64,000 nt of DNA from RBG-16-34-14 sp963727535 (GTDB lineage Bacteria; Bacteroidota; Ignavibacteria; Ignavibacteriales; Ignavibacteriaceae), in assembly GCA_963727535.1 (NCBI GenBank), contig CAVSGR010000008.1, positions 124,001 to 188,000 of the forward strand. The letters are read 5' to 3'. Below the pieces are notes generated by a model. It made no database searches, was not told the DNA's origin, and saw only the letters and a list, made by a program, of their open reading frames with translations. Both the position numbers and the translations under genes were made by a program. The first letter of the stretch is position 1; each line of letters begins with the position of its first letter. Of the stretch, positions 44,152-53,843 are shown piece after piece.

Positions 44152-45513
44152 ATGCTAAATAGAAAAATAAAACCAGCGCCTTTTGGCAAAATAAAATTCT
44201 CTCTTCCTGAGATTAAAGAATTTACTCATAAAAACGGATTGAAAATTCTTTTTGTAAAGAAGGATAATCTTCCCCTTGTTCAGTTTCTACTATTATGCAA
44301 TGCAGGCTCAATCTTCGATCCAGCAGATAAAAGGGGATTATCAAATCTTACCGCAATGATGCTTGATGAAGGAGCCGGGGAATATGATGCGCTTCGATTA
44401 AGTGATGAAATTGATATGCTGGGTTCACAGTTAAATGTGAGAAGCGGCGAAGACAATTTTATTATTTCGCTGCAAACATTGGAAGAAAACGCCAACAGGT
44501 CATTTGAACTTTTAAGCAAAATAATTCTAGAGCCTCATTTTGATGATGAGGATTTCCAGAGACAAAAGAGAAAAGTTTTAACTGCACTTATTCAACGAAA
44601 AGATAATCCGGACGATATTGCAGAATACATTTTTGAAAACAATCTTTTTGGTAAAGAGAATCCGTATTCAAATCTTAATCTCGGCAATGAAAAAGATATT
44701 AATTCTATTACAACAAAAGATGTAAGGAATTTCTACAATAAATTTTTGACCGCCGGCAATTCTGTCTTGATTGTAGTTGGAAATACTTCGGAACAGAAAA
44801 TAAATGGGCTTATTGATAAACATCTAAGTAAGTGGGGAAAACAGATTCCAGAGACCAACAAGATATCTGATTCTATTAGAAGAGAAAGCACTATTGTATT
44901 CTGTAATAAAGAAAACGCAATGCAGAGTGAAATAAGAGTTGGTCATTTGGCATCCAAAAGAAATGAAGGAAATTATTTTGCAAAACTTATTCTAAATATG
45001 ATTTTAGGCGGACAATTTTCCAGCAGGATAAATCTGAACCTCCGGGAAGATAAAGGTTACACCTATGGTGCCTTTTCAAGATTTAGTTACTATAAAAACC
45101 AGGCATACTTTTATGTTTCAACTTCTGTATCGACAGAAAATACCGGCAATGCAATAAGAGAAATTCTTTCCGAATTAAAAAAAATACGCAAAGGTGTAAC
45201 AGACGAAGAACTCGAATTTGCAAAATCATCTTTGATAAGAAAATTTCCATCGAATTTTGAAACTTATTCACAAGTTGCCGGAAATTTAACAGGCAAAGTA
45301 ATTTTTTCTCTACCGGATGATTACTTTAACACTTATATAGATAATGTAAGAAATGTTTCTATAAATGATGTGAACGAAGCTGCTGCCAAAGAAATTTTAG
45401 CAGAAGAAACTCTAATTGCAGTTGTTGGAGATAAAAGCAAAGTCCGCGAGCAATTAAAAGAGTTTACGAATTCGGTTTTTGAGGAAGTTGATAGTGAAGG
45501 AAACAAAGTTTAA
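44152..45513 (+). CDS. M16-family peptidase, non-catalytic partner subunit
   Basis: The 453-residue protein has the M16 fold. Where the zinc motif should be it reads NLTAMMLDEGAGEYDALRLS, without His. The conserved substrate-binding R/Y block is present: RINLNLREDKGYTYGAFSRF. Such proteins pair with a zinc-bearing subunit, here the upstream gene, to close the chamber around a peptide. Its stop overlaps by four bases with the stop of the convergent gene on the other strand. Confidence 0.9.
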   Translation: MLNRKIKPAPFGKIKFSLPEIKEFTHKNGLKILFVKKDNLPLVQFLLLCNAGSIFDPADKRGLSNLTAMMLDEGAGEYDALRLSDEIDMLGSQLNVRSGEDNFIISLQTLEENANRSFELLSKIILEPHFDDEDFQRQKRKVLTALIQRKDNPDDIAEYIFENNLFGKENPYSNLNLGNEKDINSITTKDVRNFYNKFLTAGNSVLIVVGNTSEQKINGLIDKHLSKWGKQIPETNKISDSIRRESTIVFCNKENAMQSEIRVGHLASKRNEGNYFAKLILNMILGGQFSSRINLNLREDKGYTYGAFSRFSYYKNQAYFYVSTSVSTENTGNAIREILSELKKIRKGVTDEELEFAKSSLIRKFPSNFETYSQVAGNLTGKVIFSLPDDYFNTYIDNVRNVSINDVNEAAAKEILAEETLIAVVGDKSKVREQLKEFTNSVFEEVDSEGNKV

Positions 45514-46502
45514 TGAAGAAGTGCCGACGGATTAGAAAATCTGTAACCAAGCTTTCTATATTTTACAATTTCCGGTTTAAGTGATAAAAAATCCTCCGCT
45601 GAAACCATAAAAATCTTATCTTCGCCGCCCTGCAGCTTGTTCAACGAATTATCGAAAACAATATTAATATTTTTGCCATCTGTTTCTTCTAATTCATTAA
45701 AGTTACTTTTATCTATAAGACTGATCTTCCTTTTTTCCATTTCTTGTTTTATAACAGTATAAGCGGGCGAATTATACAGGGCAGATTTATTATCGATAAG
45801 AAAAAAAACAGATTGAGGGAAAGCTCCAACAATCGTTCGGATTGCACTCTTTAACCGCTGGACCGAATAATTACTTTTTAATTTATATTCCAGCTCGTCA
45901 ATATTGTCATCGAGATAAATAATGTATTCTTTCCTGTTCTCAATTATTTTCTTTACAAATTCAGAGGAAGATTTTGAAGGAGTTAAAACTATTGCAAAAT
46001 TTTCCGGGAAGTCGAGAAGAAGTGAATCGGTTTCAGTTTCTTCCCTAAACCTGTTTACAAGAAAACCAATCCGCACACTTTTTCTTGCGACCTTACCATC
46101 ATAATTAAATACAGATTCGAGTCTTATTTCGTCACCGGAAATAAAATCCAGAGAAGTTTTTCCACCAATTTTATTTTCCGAAGATCTGATCTGAACATTT
46201 GTTTCGTTAAAAACATAATTCATTTCCTGCAAAATTAAAACAATAGGTAAATCTTTAGGAACTTTAACAGAAAATTTGAGAGGTTCATCAGTCCCCTTTT
46301 GTTTTGTTATCCAATCTTCTTTAATTCCGAGATTGAAAAGAGCATCTTTAAATTGTGATTCTATTACTTCGGATTTTTCTTCGCTATTATTTTGATTAAC
46401 CTTTTTTGAAAGTTTCCCAATCACCAGGTTTGCTGCCAAAATAAGAACAGCAGTACCGAAAAGAATATTTACAAACTTTTTTTTATCAAGACTTTTATTC
46501 AT
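45510..46502 (-). CDS. membrane-anchored protein with weak likeness to divergent polysaccharide deacetylases
   Basis: The 330 residues start with one membrane helix (about 11-27, VNILFGTAVLILAANLVIG). The second half contains FPENFAIVLTPSKSSSEFVK, ENRKEYIIYLDDNIDELEYK and AIRTIVGAFPQSVFFLIDNK, which recall the order of segments in the YibQ-type divergent deacetylases. The metal-binding residues cannot be confirmed. It is convergent with the M16 pair. It may lead the following minus-strand genes only if transcription passes through. Function unknown. Confidence 0.5.
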   Translation of the reverse strand: MNKSLDKKKFVNILFGTAVLILAANLVIGKLSKKVNQNNSEEKSEVIESQFKDALFNLGIKEDWITKQKGTDEPLKFSVKVPKDLPIVLILQEMNYVFNETNVQIRSSENKIGGKTSLDFISGDEIRLESVFNYDGKVARKSVRIGFLVNRFREETETDSLLLDFPENFAIVLTPSKSSSEFVKKIIENRKEYIIYLDDNIDELEYKLKSNYSVQRLKSAIRTIVGAFPQSVFFLIDNKSALYNSPAYTVIKQEMEKRKISLIDKSNFNELEETDGKNINIVFDNSLNKLQGGEDKIFMVSAEDFLSLKPEIVKYRKLGYRFSNPSALLH

Positions 46503-46512
46503 CTAAGAATAA

Positions 46513-47295
46513 TCAAGTGTTTGTAAATTTTGGTTTTCGTTTTTCAAGAAATGCCCTGGTCCCCTCTTTAAAATCTTCAGTTCCACAACATATTGCAAAA
46601 AGACTTGCTTCAAAATTCTGTCCTTCTTTACCTGAAACCTCATCAACAATGTTTACAGCTTTTATTGCAGCTTTCACTGCATTTTGCCCTTTCGAAATAA
46701 TTTTGTGCGCCATTTCAGAAGCTTTATCCATTAATTCACTTTGCTTATAAACATGATTCACCAAACCAATTCTGTAAGCTTCATTTGCGTCGATCATATC
46801 TCCTGTAAGAATATATTCGATTGCTAACCCGGATTTTATTAACCGTGTTAGTCTTTGTGTTCCACCGTAACCGGGAATAATTCCAAGATTAACCTCCGGC
46901 TGTCCGAATTTTGCATTTTCTGATGCAAGTCTTATATGACATGCAAGAGCAATTTCACAACCGCCACCGAGTGCAAATCCATTAACCGCAGCTATTACAG
47001 GCTTCGCTGAATTCTCAATCATGTTAAATACTTCCTGCCCTTTTTCAGAAAACTCTTTACCGGAAATCATATCTAATTTATTTAGTTCTGAAATATCGGC
47101 TCCTGCAACAAAAGCTTTTTCACCGCTGCCGGTAAGAATAATTACATAAACACTTTCATTTGCTTTTAATTCTATAAAAAGATTCTTCAGTTCATCCATC
47201 GTCGCAGCATTAAGTGCATTTAATTTATCAGGACGATTGATTTTTACAACTGCGATTTTCTCCTTTACTTCGACTAAAAGATTTTCATAATTCAT
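46513..47295 (-). CDS. enoyl-CoA hydratase/isomerase (crotonase family)
   Basis: The start is ATG 47295 with GAGG six bases upstream; the frame extends to a TTG at 47307 inside the preceding gene's end. The 260-residue protein shows the oxyanion-hole blocks AFVAGADISELNK and GFALGGGCEIALACHIRLAS, and both catalytic Glu positions (GGGCE and QPEVNLGIIPGYGGTQRL). This fits 2-enoyl-CoA hydratase as in fatty-acid or butyrate metabolism. The gene lies close behind an outer-membrane-like gene on the same strand. Confidence 0.93.
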   Translation of the reverse strand: MNYENLLVEVKEKIAVVKINRPDKLNALNAATMDELKNLFIELKANESVYVIILTGSGEKAFVAGADISELNKLDMISGKEFSEKGQEVFNMIENSAKPVIAAVNGFALGGGCEIALACHIRLASENAKFGQPEVNLGIIPGYGGTQRLTRLIKSGLAIEYILTGDMIDANEAYRIGLVNHVYKQSELMDKASEMAHKIISKGQNAVKAAIKAVNIVDEVSGKEGQNFEASLFAICCGTEDFKEGTRAFLEKRKPKFTNT

Positions 47296-47303
47296 ATTTT
47301 GCC

Positions 47304-47894
47304 TCAATAGCTTACAAATAAAGGTAAACGTACTTTTACATCAAATCCGACAAACTGAACTGTTTTGAAATAATTGTAATTTAAAACAAGTTCAACTAGA
47401 AACATCGAGATTCCAACTCCAACATTAAATCCAAGTTCAGAAAGTTTTTCAGTATAATTATTTTTTTGTGAAGAAGGCTTAAATTGATGGACTCTGCTGA
47501 GAAAAGAATATGCAAATGATGCTTCAACAATTGGAATAAAGAGAACAACATTTTCCATAATCGGGGGGAAATAATATCTGGCACCCATAACTACAGGGAA
47601 AATTGTTGTTGAAAGATTATTATGATCTGAAGTTTGATAAAATTCAGGCGATCCCGGGTACTGCTCAAACCCGGCTTTGGCATAAATAAAAACCGGAAGG
47701 TATTCATTATCTGTATATGATATTTCTAAGTTAAATCCGTAACCTAGATCACTTTGATTTGAGAATGTACTGACGGGTAAGCGGGGACCAACTCCGACTG
47801 CAAGAAAAATACCTCTTGCCCTCTCAGCCGGCAGGTTACCGGAATAACCAATTACAGAACAGAATAATATAAAAACAATACAAATTCTTTTCAT
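47304..47894 (-). CDS. putative outer-membrane beta-barrel protein
   Basis: The 196 residues begin with a signal peptide (MKRICIVFILFCSVIGYSG). They are rich in alternating, aromatic strands: GYGFNLEISYTDNEYLPVFI, PVVMGARYYFPPIMENVVLF, VLNYNYFKTVQFVGFDVKV. It ends FVSY. This fits a small outer-membrane porin-like barrel of eight strands, but I recognise no family. Its stop lies nine bases before the enoyl-CoA hydratase start. Confidence 0.6.
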   Translation of the reverse strand: MKRICIVFILFCSVIGYSGNLPAERARGIFLAVGVGPRLPVSTFSNQSDLGYGFNLEISYTDNEYLPVFIYAKAGFEQYPGSPEFYQTSDHNNLSTTIFPVVMGARYYFPPIMENVVLFIPIVEASFAYSFLSRVHQFKPSSQKNNYTEKLSELGFNVGVGISMFLVELVLNYNYFKTVQFVGFDVKVRLPLFVSY

Positions 47895-47938
47895 CTACCA
47901 TCAAAATACAAAATTAGTTTTTTGTTAGAAAGATAAAA

Positions 47939-48748
47939 TTAATTTTTAGCTGGAACTGCTTTATCTTTTAACACAATAAAACGTAGTAAAAATAGGGCAA
48001 GAAAGACGATTCCTAAATATGCCGGAATAATGTAGTCGGCAAATCTTTTGTTAATTTCAAAGAAGCCTTCCCAGGCATCATACCTCGCGGCAAATATTAT
48101 ATTTATTAATTCTCTGGATGAGCTTCCAAAAGAAAGAACACTAACCCAGAAAATTGAAAAAACAGATAGCGCAAATAAATAAATATTTCTGAAATTAGTT
48201 GTTAGCAAAGCAACTATTAACGATGAAAGTAACAAACCTGCTAAAGCTATGTAATTAACTCTTTCTTGTATCGGTATAAATTCAAATGCAAAAACTGAAA
48301 CAACCAACAATAATATTTTCACAAATTGATATTTTCGTTTTACCGAATTTAGGAAAAGAAAAAACATAAATAACTGGGGAATATTCCATAAAAGATAAAC
48401 CGGATAATCAACTATAGACGAGAGACCAAATTCATAAAAATAATCGGGATCACCAATGCTTAGATTACCGGAGATATATAATGACAAATAAATAATTAAT
48501 AGAGGAACAATTACTATAATTAAAAGAACCGAATATTTTTTATAGGAAGGGAAAATGAAAAAACTCTTTATTAAATGGATATCGGCTTTGTAAAGAAGGA
48601 GTAAAAAAGGTAGAAATAAGCTAATATGGAAACGAAACCCTATTATTATAAAATAGGTATCGAGATTATAAAAGCGTAAAAAAAAGCCGGCAATATTAGT
48701 AATTAATATGCCGGCAAATAAATGATAAAATTTAATATCTCTTGACAC
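47939..48748 (-). CDS. multi-spanning inner-membrane protein of unknown function
   Basis: The start is a GTG at 48748, five bases after the stop of the DUF2231-like gene. The 269 residues hold seven to eight hydrophobic helices (for example FHISLFLPFLLLLYK, SVLLIIVIVPLLIIYLSLYI, YIIPAYLGIVFLALFLLRFI). I see no catalytic or transport motif and recognise no family. The tight spacing suggests one operon with the DUF2231-like gene and perhaps truA. Confidence 0.65.
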   Translation of the reverse strand: MSRDIKFYHLFAGILITNIAGFFLRFYNLDTYFIIIGFRFHISLFLPFLLLLYKADIHLIKSFFIFPSYKKYSVLLIIVIVPLLIIYLSLYISGNLSIGDPDYFYEFGLSSIVDYPVYLLWNIPQLFMFFLFLNSVKRKYQFVKILLLVVSVFAFEFIPIQERVNYIALAGLLLSSLIVALLTTNFRNIYLFALSVFSIFWVSVLSFGSSSRELINIIFAARYDAWEGFFEINKRFADYIIPAYLGIVFLALFLLRFIVLKDKAVPAKN

Positions 48749-48753
48749 AGGGT

Positions 48754-49218
48754 TTAATAATCTTCCATTACTTTTTCTTTATACTGCGTTCCAATCCCTT
48801 CTTGATAAACCATTTTACCACCGTGATCACCGGTCTGGAAAACAAAATAAAAACCTACAATAGCGAGTACAGCAAAAATATATTTGAAAACATTAGTAAA
48901 CTTTTTCTTAAATACAAGGAAAGTTCTTACAACAAGTAAAACGGAAAAATACCAGATTGTGATATTAGCATACATTTCATGCTGATCAAAGAGAGCGCTT
49001 GCATGTTTGTTCCAATAATCAAAAGCTGCTTCCGCCTGGTGCCCGGTTAAAACAGCCGCAAGGGCACCGAGCACTCCAAATAATAAAAACAGAAGTGCAG
49101 ATTTAACCAGAAAATCTTTTTTAAAAATTGCCGCCAGTACTTCAAGAAAGACATAACAGCTTAATAAAGCTATCGGAAAGTGAACGACCTTGGGATGAAA
49201 CTGAGCCAGAAATTCCAT
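48754..49218 (-). CDS. DUF2231-like four-helix membrane protein
   Basis: The 154 residues start FLAQFHPKVVHFPIALLSCY, the conserved beginning of DUF2231, with His residues in the first helix. Three more helices follow (LLFLLFGVLGALAAVLTGHQ, ITIWYFSVLLVVRTFLVF, VFKYIFAVLAIVGFYFVF), then TGDHGGKMVYQEG, a loop shared by this family. His pairs suggest haem or metal contact, but no function is proven. It is translated just before the next membrane gene. Confidence 0.8.
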   Translation of the reverse strand: MEFLAQFHPKVVHFPIALLSCYVFLEVLAAIFKKDFLVKSALLFLLFGVLGALAAVLTGHQAEAAFDYWNKHASALFDQHEMYANITIWYFSVLLVVRTFLVFKKKFTNVFKYIFAVLAIVGFYFVFQTGDHGGKMVYQEGIGTQYKEKVMEDY

Positions 49219-49261
49219 GACATATTCCTTTTAAATATTTTGGAAGTATGTTATTTACATT

Positions 49262-49990
49262 TCAATATTTTACTTTAAACAGGAAGAGACCTTTTGCGGG
49301 GACTGCTTCCGCTGCGGCTTCCCTGTTCTTAGCCGATAAAACTTCTTTAAGATATTCTTCATCGAAATTATTTTTTTTTGCGTTCAAAAGTGTACCAACA
49401 ATAGTTCTAACCATTCCATGAAGAAACCTGTTTGCTTCAATAAAAAAAACCACAAAACCTTTTCTTTCGCTCCAGTGTACATCATAAATAATACAATTTT
49501 TGTCTTCAGGTTCTAATGATTTTCTTGCAAAGGAAGTAAAATCTTTTTCACCAATTAAACATTTACTTAACTTATTTAGATATTCAGAATCTAAATTATA
49601 GAAATATCGATAAGCATAAGGTTCATAAAAAGGAGATTTGTATTTTATAAAAAGATAAATATACTTTCTGCTCCTTGCATCATATCTTGCATGAAATCCC
49701 TCCGGAACTTTTTCAGCATTAATAATCGAAATATCTTTTGGAAGAACTGAATTAAGTGAATATTTAAACTTATAAATATCAAGCTCTGAATCTGTTTTGA
49801 AATTAGCGATTTGTCCAAGTGCATGAACTCCACTATCAGTTCTCCCGGATGCAACCAGGTTTACATTTTTTCCAGTTATAATTTTTATTCCCTCGCTTAA
49901 AGTTTGTTGTATAGTTTCACAGTCCGTCTGAATTTGCCAGCCGGCATAATTAGTTCCATCATATTGGATAGTTAACCTGTAATTATTCAT
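49262..49990 (-). CDS. truA: tRNA pseudouridine(38-40) synthase TruA
   Basis: The 242 residues have the expected TruA length. The start is MNNYRLTIQYDGTNYAGWQ. The catalytic Asp52 is in VASGRTDSGVHALGQ, and HARYDARSRKYIYL and NRFLHGMVRTIVGTLLNAKK follow. The enzyme makes pseudouridine at positions 38-40 of tRNAs in the cytoplasm. It heads a minus-strand run with the DUF2231-like gene 43 bases downstream. Confidence 0.96.
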   Translation of the reverse strand: MNNYRLTIQYDGTNYAGWQIQTDCETIQQTLSEGIKIITGKNVNLVASGRTDSGVHALGQIANFKTDSELDIYKFKYSLNSVLPKDISIINAEKVPEGFHARYDARSRKYIYLFIKYKSPFYEPYAYRYFYNLDSEYLNKLSKCLIGEKDFTSFARKSLEPEDKNCIIYDVHWSERKGFVVFFIEANRFLHGMVRTIVGTLLNAKKNNFDEEYLKEVLSAKNREAAAEAVPAKGLFLFKVKY

Positions 49991-50170
49991 CGTGACAGTT
50001 ATCTATTATTTCTAAGATTAAATATTTGAGGGAAATCAAAATAATCATAATAATATATAAATTAAGTAAAGTTAAAAGTTAAATTATCACATTATTTATG
50101 CAAAATTATTCATTTTATGTAACGGGGGCACCAAATAATTCAAGGATTGCTTTTTACCGATAGATTTTAT
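49991..50170. other. intergenic region between truA and the kinase gene
   Basis: This stretch and the next 157 bases up to 50327 hold no gene. They are A+T-rich and separate two divergent genes. The only signal I can support is the promoter-like pair at 50171-50199. Confidence 0.5.
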
Positions 50171-50199
50171 TTGACAAGTAGTTTTTAGCTCCCTACACT
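50171..50199 (+). promoter_or_regulatory. putative sigma-70-like promoter of the hybrid kinase gene
   Basis: A perfect TTGACA at 50171 and TACACT at 50194 are 17 bases apart. The kinase start codon follows at 50328, after a leader of about 120 bases. The second box matches TATAAT at four of six bases. Confidence 0.4.
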
Positions 50200-50327
50200 A
50201 GCTAACCGCTTATTCGGACAGTAATTAGATGAAAAATTCAAGTGTAACTTAACCGTTTAATATCGTCTTATTGGCTCAATTCTTGATATTTTCATATCAT
50301 TTATTAATCGTGGGGGGGAAAAATGAT

Positions 50328-53300
50328 GTGATAAACTATAAATATTTTTTTAATAATTTTGATAAGGCTGTAATTCTATCCGAAAAGGAGAGCGGGAGAA
50401 TTATAGACATAAATGAAAAAGCCTTAGGTCTCTTTTGTAAAACAGAAGATGACTTTGCACATCTAAAACGAACAGACATATTCCCTCTTAAAACTATCCA
50501 GGATTTAAATCTCCAGTTAAGAAAAAAAGTCAATTCAGATGTTGTTTCCACAGAATCATTTATTATTCCCAGCAAGGGAAATAAAATTTCTATAAATATT
50601 GAAACAGATTTGATAAAAGAAAATGGGTCGGAATTGCTTTTAGAAGTAATTTCTAAAAAAGAAAATGCAAATAGAGTAAATGAAAGTGAAAACAAGTACA
50701 AAATTTTATTTGATAATGCGAATGATGCAATCTTCTTAATAAAGGATGAGTCAATAATTGACTTTAATACAAAAACACTGGAAATTTTTCACTGTACCGA
50801 AGAAGAAATTCTTAATAAAACACCATATGATTTGTCCCCTGAATTCCAGCCAAATGGTACCAAGTCGTTCGAAGAAACAAAGAAAAAAATAGAAAAAGCC
50901 TTAAATGAGGGACCACAATTTTTTGAATGGAAACACAAAAGACCGGATAACTCACTTTTTGATGCTGAAGTAAGTATAAATACTGTTGTAATAAATGGGG
51001 AAACTTATATTCAATCAATTGTAAGAGATATTACAAAAAAGAAGCAGGCTGAACTTGCATTAAAAGAAAGTAAAATATCCCTCTCTTCTCTCTTAAGAAA
51101 TCTTCCCGGAATTGCTTACAGATGCAGAAATGATAAAAACTGGACAATGGAATTCATTAGTGAAGGGTGTTTAAATCTTACCGGTTATAAACCGGAGCAA
51201 CTGGTAAACAATAATAATATCTCTTATGCGGATTTAATACATCCCGAAGATAAAGATATGGTTTGGGAAAAAGTTCAGCAAGCAATTAATGAAAGAAAAT
51301 CCTTCAAATTAACTTACAGGGTAATCGCATCAAACAATAAAATTAAGTGGGTGTGGGAACAGGGAAACGGAATTTTTTCTCCGGACAATGAGTTGTTATA
51401 TGTAGAAGGATTAATTAATGATATAACGGAACAAAAATTAATAGAAGAAGCTCTCCAGATAAGTGAAACAAAATTCCGTTCTCTTGTTGAAGAGTCGTTA
51501 GTAGGTGTATATATAATCCAGGATGGTAAATTCCCTTATGTTAATCCCAGGCTTGCGGAAATCTTTGGGTATACGACTGACGAAATTTTATCTTCAATAA
51601 GTTTAGCTGATCTTATTTATGAAGAAGATTTGGGTTTGGTACAGGAAAACATCAGTAAAAGAATTTCAGGAGAAGTTAAAACTTTACACTATCCCTTCAG
51701 AGGAAAGAAAAAAGGAGACGACTTAATAGACGTAGAAGTGATGGGTTCATTTACTATGTATGATGGAAAACCAGCAGTTATTGGAACACTGCTCGACGTC
51801 AGCGAAAGAAAAAAAGCTGAAAAAGAATTAACTAAGCTTTCACGAGCTGTCGAACAAAGTCCTGCTTCAATTATTATTACTGATACTGACGGAAATATTG
51901 AATATGTAAACCCAAAATTCTGTGAAATAACAGGATACTCACAGGATGAAGTTTTAAGAAGGAATCCGCAGCTTCTCAAATATGGTAACTCCCCGGAAAG
52001 TTTCTATAAAAATCTCTGGGATACGATAAAATCAGGCAAGGAATGGCGTGGTGAATTCCATAATAAGAAGAAAAATGGAGAATCTTTCTGGGAATCTGCC
52101 TCTATATCTCCCATTAAAGATGCTGATGGAAATATTACTAATTTCCTTGCGGTAAAGGAAAACATAACTGAAAGAAAAAAGACGGATGGCGAGTTAAGAA
52201 AACTTTCGCGTGCTGTTGAGCAAAATTCGGCAACAATTATTATTACAAATACTAATTGGCAAATAGAATATGTAAACCCAAAATATAGTGATCTGACCGG
52301 ATATACGGCTGAAGAAGTCGCCGGCAAAAAACCAAGATGTTTGGAATATATACAAGCATCTTCGGACGGTTATAAAAATTTTATGGAATTTGTTCAACGG
52401 GGAGATGAGTGGCGAGGAGAATTTTTAAACAAGAAAAAGAACGGGGAGGAATTTTGGGAACTTGCATCTATTTCTTCTATAAAAGACTCGATGGGTGAAA
52501 CAACCCATTACCTTATAATAAAAGAAGACATAACTCAAAGAAAGAAGTCTGAGGAAGAATTAAAGTTAGCCAAAGACAAAGCGGAGGAGATGAGTAGACT
52601 AAAATCTGCCTTTCTTGCTAATATGAGCCACGAGTTAAGAACACCAATGGTCGCAATACTTGGTTATTCTGATATTTTGAGAAAAGAATCAGACAATCCG
52701 AATCTCCAGGAAATGTCAAATGAAATTTATGATAGTAGCAGAAGACTAATGAATACATTAAACCTGCTTTTAGATTTATCTAAGATTGAAGCTAATAAAG
52801 AAACGATTAATTTTCTTGAAATAGACGTAGGTGCTGTGGTTGAAGAAGAATTTGCAATCTATGAAGGCTTAGCTAAAAAGAAAAATCTTTTTTATATAAT
52901 AAATAAACCTGCTGAACCTATAATTACCCTCTTAGACGAGAGAATGCTTAGACAGGTTATAAATAACCTTGTAAGTAATGCAGTTAAATTCACTGATACC
53001 GGAAGAGTAGTATTGACTGTGAAAAAGGAATTAAAAGACGAAAAGGAAAATGTTCTCATTAGGGTGAGCGATACGGGAATTGGTATCCAACAAAATAGCC
53101 AAAAAATTATATTTGAGGCTTTCAGACAAATAAGCGAAGGGCTTGCCAGAAAATTTGAAGGGACAGGGTTAGGTCTGACTGTTACCAAAAAGTATATTGA
53201 ATTGATGAATGGCAAGATCGAAATTGAAAGTGAGCCCGGAAAGGGATCAATATTTACTGTAAGATTCCCGATCTTGCATAAAGGAGATGTTAATATATCA

Positions 53301-53729
53301 GAAAAAATCTTTGAGCCATCTCAAATGCAGGCTGAACTTCCAAAGTATGGTGCTAAAAGTAATTTACCACAAATACTTCTTATAGAAGATGACCAATCTA
53401 ATGCAGGTGTAATAAAATTCTTTCTTGATGGTTTATATGATGTCGATTTCGTTCCAACCGGGGAACAAGGCATTGAAAGAGTAAAAGGGAAAAAATATAA
53501 TGCAATATTGATGGATATTGACCTTGGACTAGGAATAAGCGGACTTGAAACCGCAAAGAAGATAAGAACTTTACCAGACTATGATAACCAACCCATCATT
53601 GCTGTAACAGCACTCGCACTGCGGGGGGACAAAGAAAAATTTCTCGCAGGTGGATGCACACATTATTTAGCAAAGCCTTTCAAAAAAGAAGAACTAGTAG
53701 AAGTTATTTCAAAAGCATTGAAAAGCTGA
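50328..53729 (+). CDS. hybrid sensor histidine kinase with six PAS domains and a C-terminal receiver
   Basis: I favour the GTG at 50328, nine bases after a run of seven G; the open frame reaches back to 50271. The 1,133-residue protein has no membrane helix, so it is cytoplasmic. Six PAS domains fill residues about 1-750, the last two being near copies of each other. The phospho-acceptor His768 is in FLANMSHELRTP. The ATPase domain has NNLVSNAVKFTD, VSDTGIGI and GTGLGLTVTKKYIELM. The receiver starts QILLIEDDQSN with phospho-acceptor Asp1063 (ILMDIDLG) and AKPF near the end. It has no DNA-binding output, so it signals through phosphotransfer to a separate regulator, not seen here. Confidence 0.93.
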   Translation: MINYKYFFNNFDKAVILSEKESGRIIDINEKALGLFCKTEDDFAHLKRTDIFPLKTIQDLNLQLRKKVNSDVVSTESFIIPSKGNKISINIETDLIKENGSELLLEVISKKENANRVNESENKYKILFDNANDAIFLIKDESIIDFNTKTLEIFHCTEEEILNKTPYDLSPEFQPNGTKSFEETKKKIEKALNEGPQFFEWKHKRPDNSLFDAEVSINTVVINGETYIQSIVRDITKKKQAELALKESKISLSSLLRNLPGIAYRCRNDKNWTMEFISEGCLNLTGYKPEQLVNNNNISYADLIHPEDKDMVWEKVQQAINERKSFKLTYRVIASNNKIKWVWEQGNGIFSPDNELLYVEGLINDITEQKLIEEALQISETKFRSLVEESLVGVYIIQDGKFPYVNPRLAEIFGYTTDEILSSISLADLIYEEDLGLVQENISKRISGEVKTLHYPFRGKKKGDDLIDVEVMGSFTMYDGKPAVIGTLLDVSERKKAEKELTKLSRAVEQSPASIIITDTDGNIEYVNPKFCEITGYSQDEVLRRNPQLLKYGNSPESFYKNLWDTIKSGKEWRGEFHNKKKNGESFWESASISPIKDADGNITNFLAVKENITERKKTDGELRKLSRAVEQNSATIIITNTNWQIEYVNPKYSDLTGYTAEEVAGKKPRCLEYIQASSDGYKNFMEFVQRGDEWRGEFLNKKKNGEEFWELASISSIKDSMGETTHYLIIKEDITQRKKSEEELKLAKDKAEEMSRLKSAFLANMSHELRTPMVAILGYSDILRKESDNPNLQEMSNEIYDSSRRLMNTLNLLLDLSKIEANKETINFLEIDVGAVVEEEFAIYEGLAKKKNLFYIINKPAEPIITLLDERMLRQVINNLVSNAVKFTDTGRVVLTVKKELKDEKENVLIRVSDTGIGIQQNSQKIIFEAFRQISEGLARKFEGTGLGLTVTKKYIELMNGKIEIESEPGKGSIFTVRFPILHKGDVNISEKIFEPSQMQAELPKYGAKSNLPQILLIEDDQSNAGVIKFFLDGLYDVDFVPTGEQGIERVKGKKYNAILMDIDLGLGISGLETAKKIRTLPDYDNQPIIAVTALALRGDKEKFLAGGCTHYLAKPFKKEELVEVISKALKS

Positions 53730-53739
53730 AGTTATTTCT

Positions 53740-53805
53740 TTATTCATACCTTAAAGATTTAACCGGGTTTGCAAGAGCAGCTTTAATTGCGTGGAAATTT
53801 ACTCG
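53740..53805 (-). pseudogene. 3' remnant of an FtsX/MacB-type permease gene
   Basis: On the minus strand the bases encode HAIKAALANPVKSLRYE and a TAA stop. This is the exact ending of the three permeases at 58049, 60577 and 62950 (AIKAATANPVKSLRYE). Nothing upstream continues the gene; unrelated sequence follows beyond about 53805. It marks where another permease copy was lost by deletion or recombination. Confidence 0.8.
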
Positions 53806-53843
53806 TTAAAGGTAATCATCTGAGAGTATAAATACACACAGAT

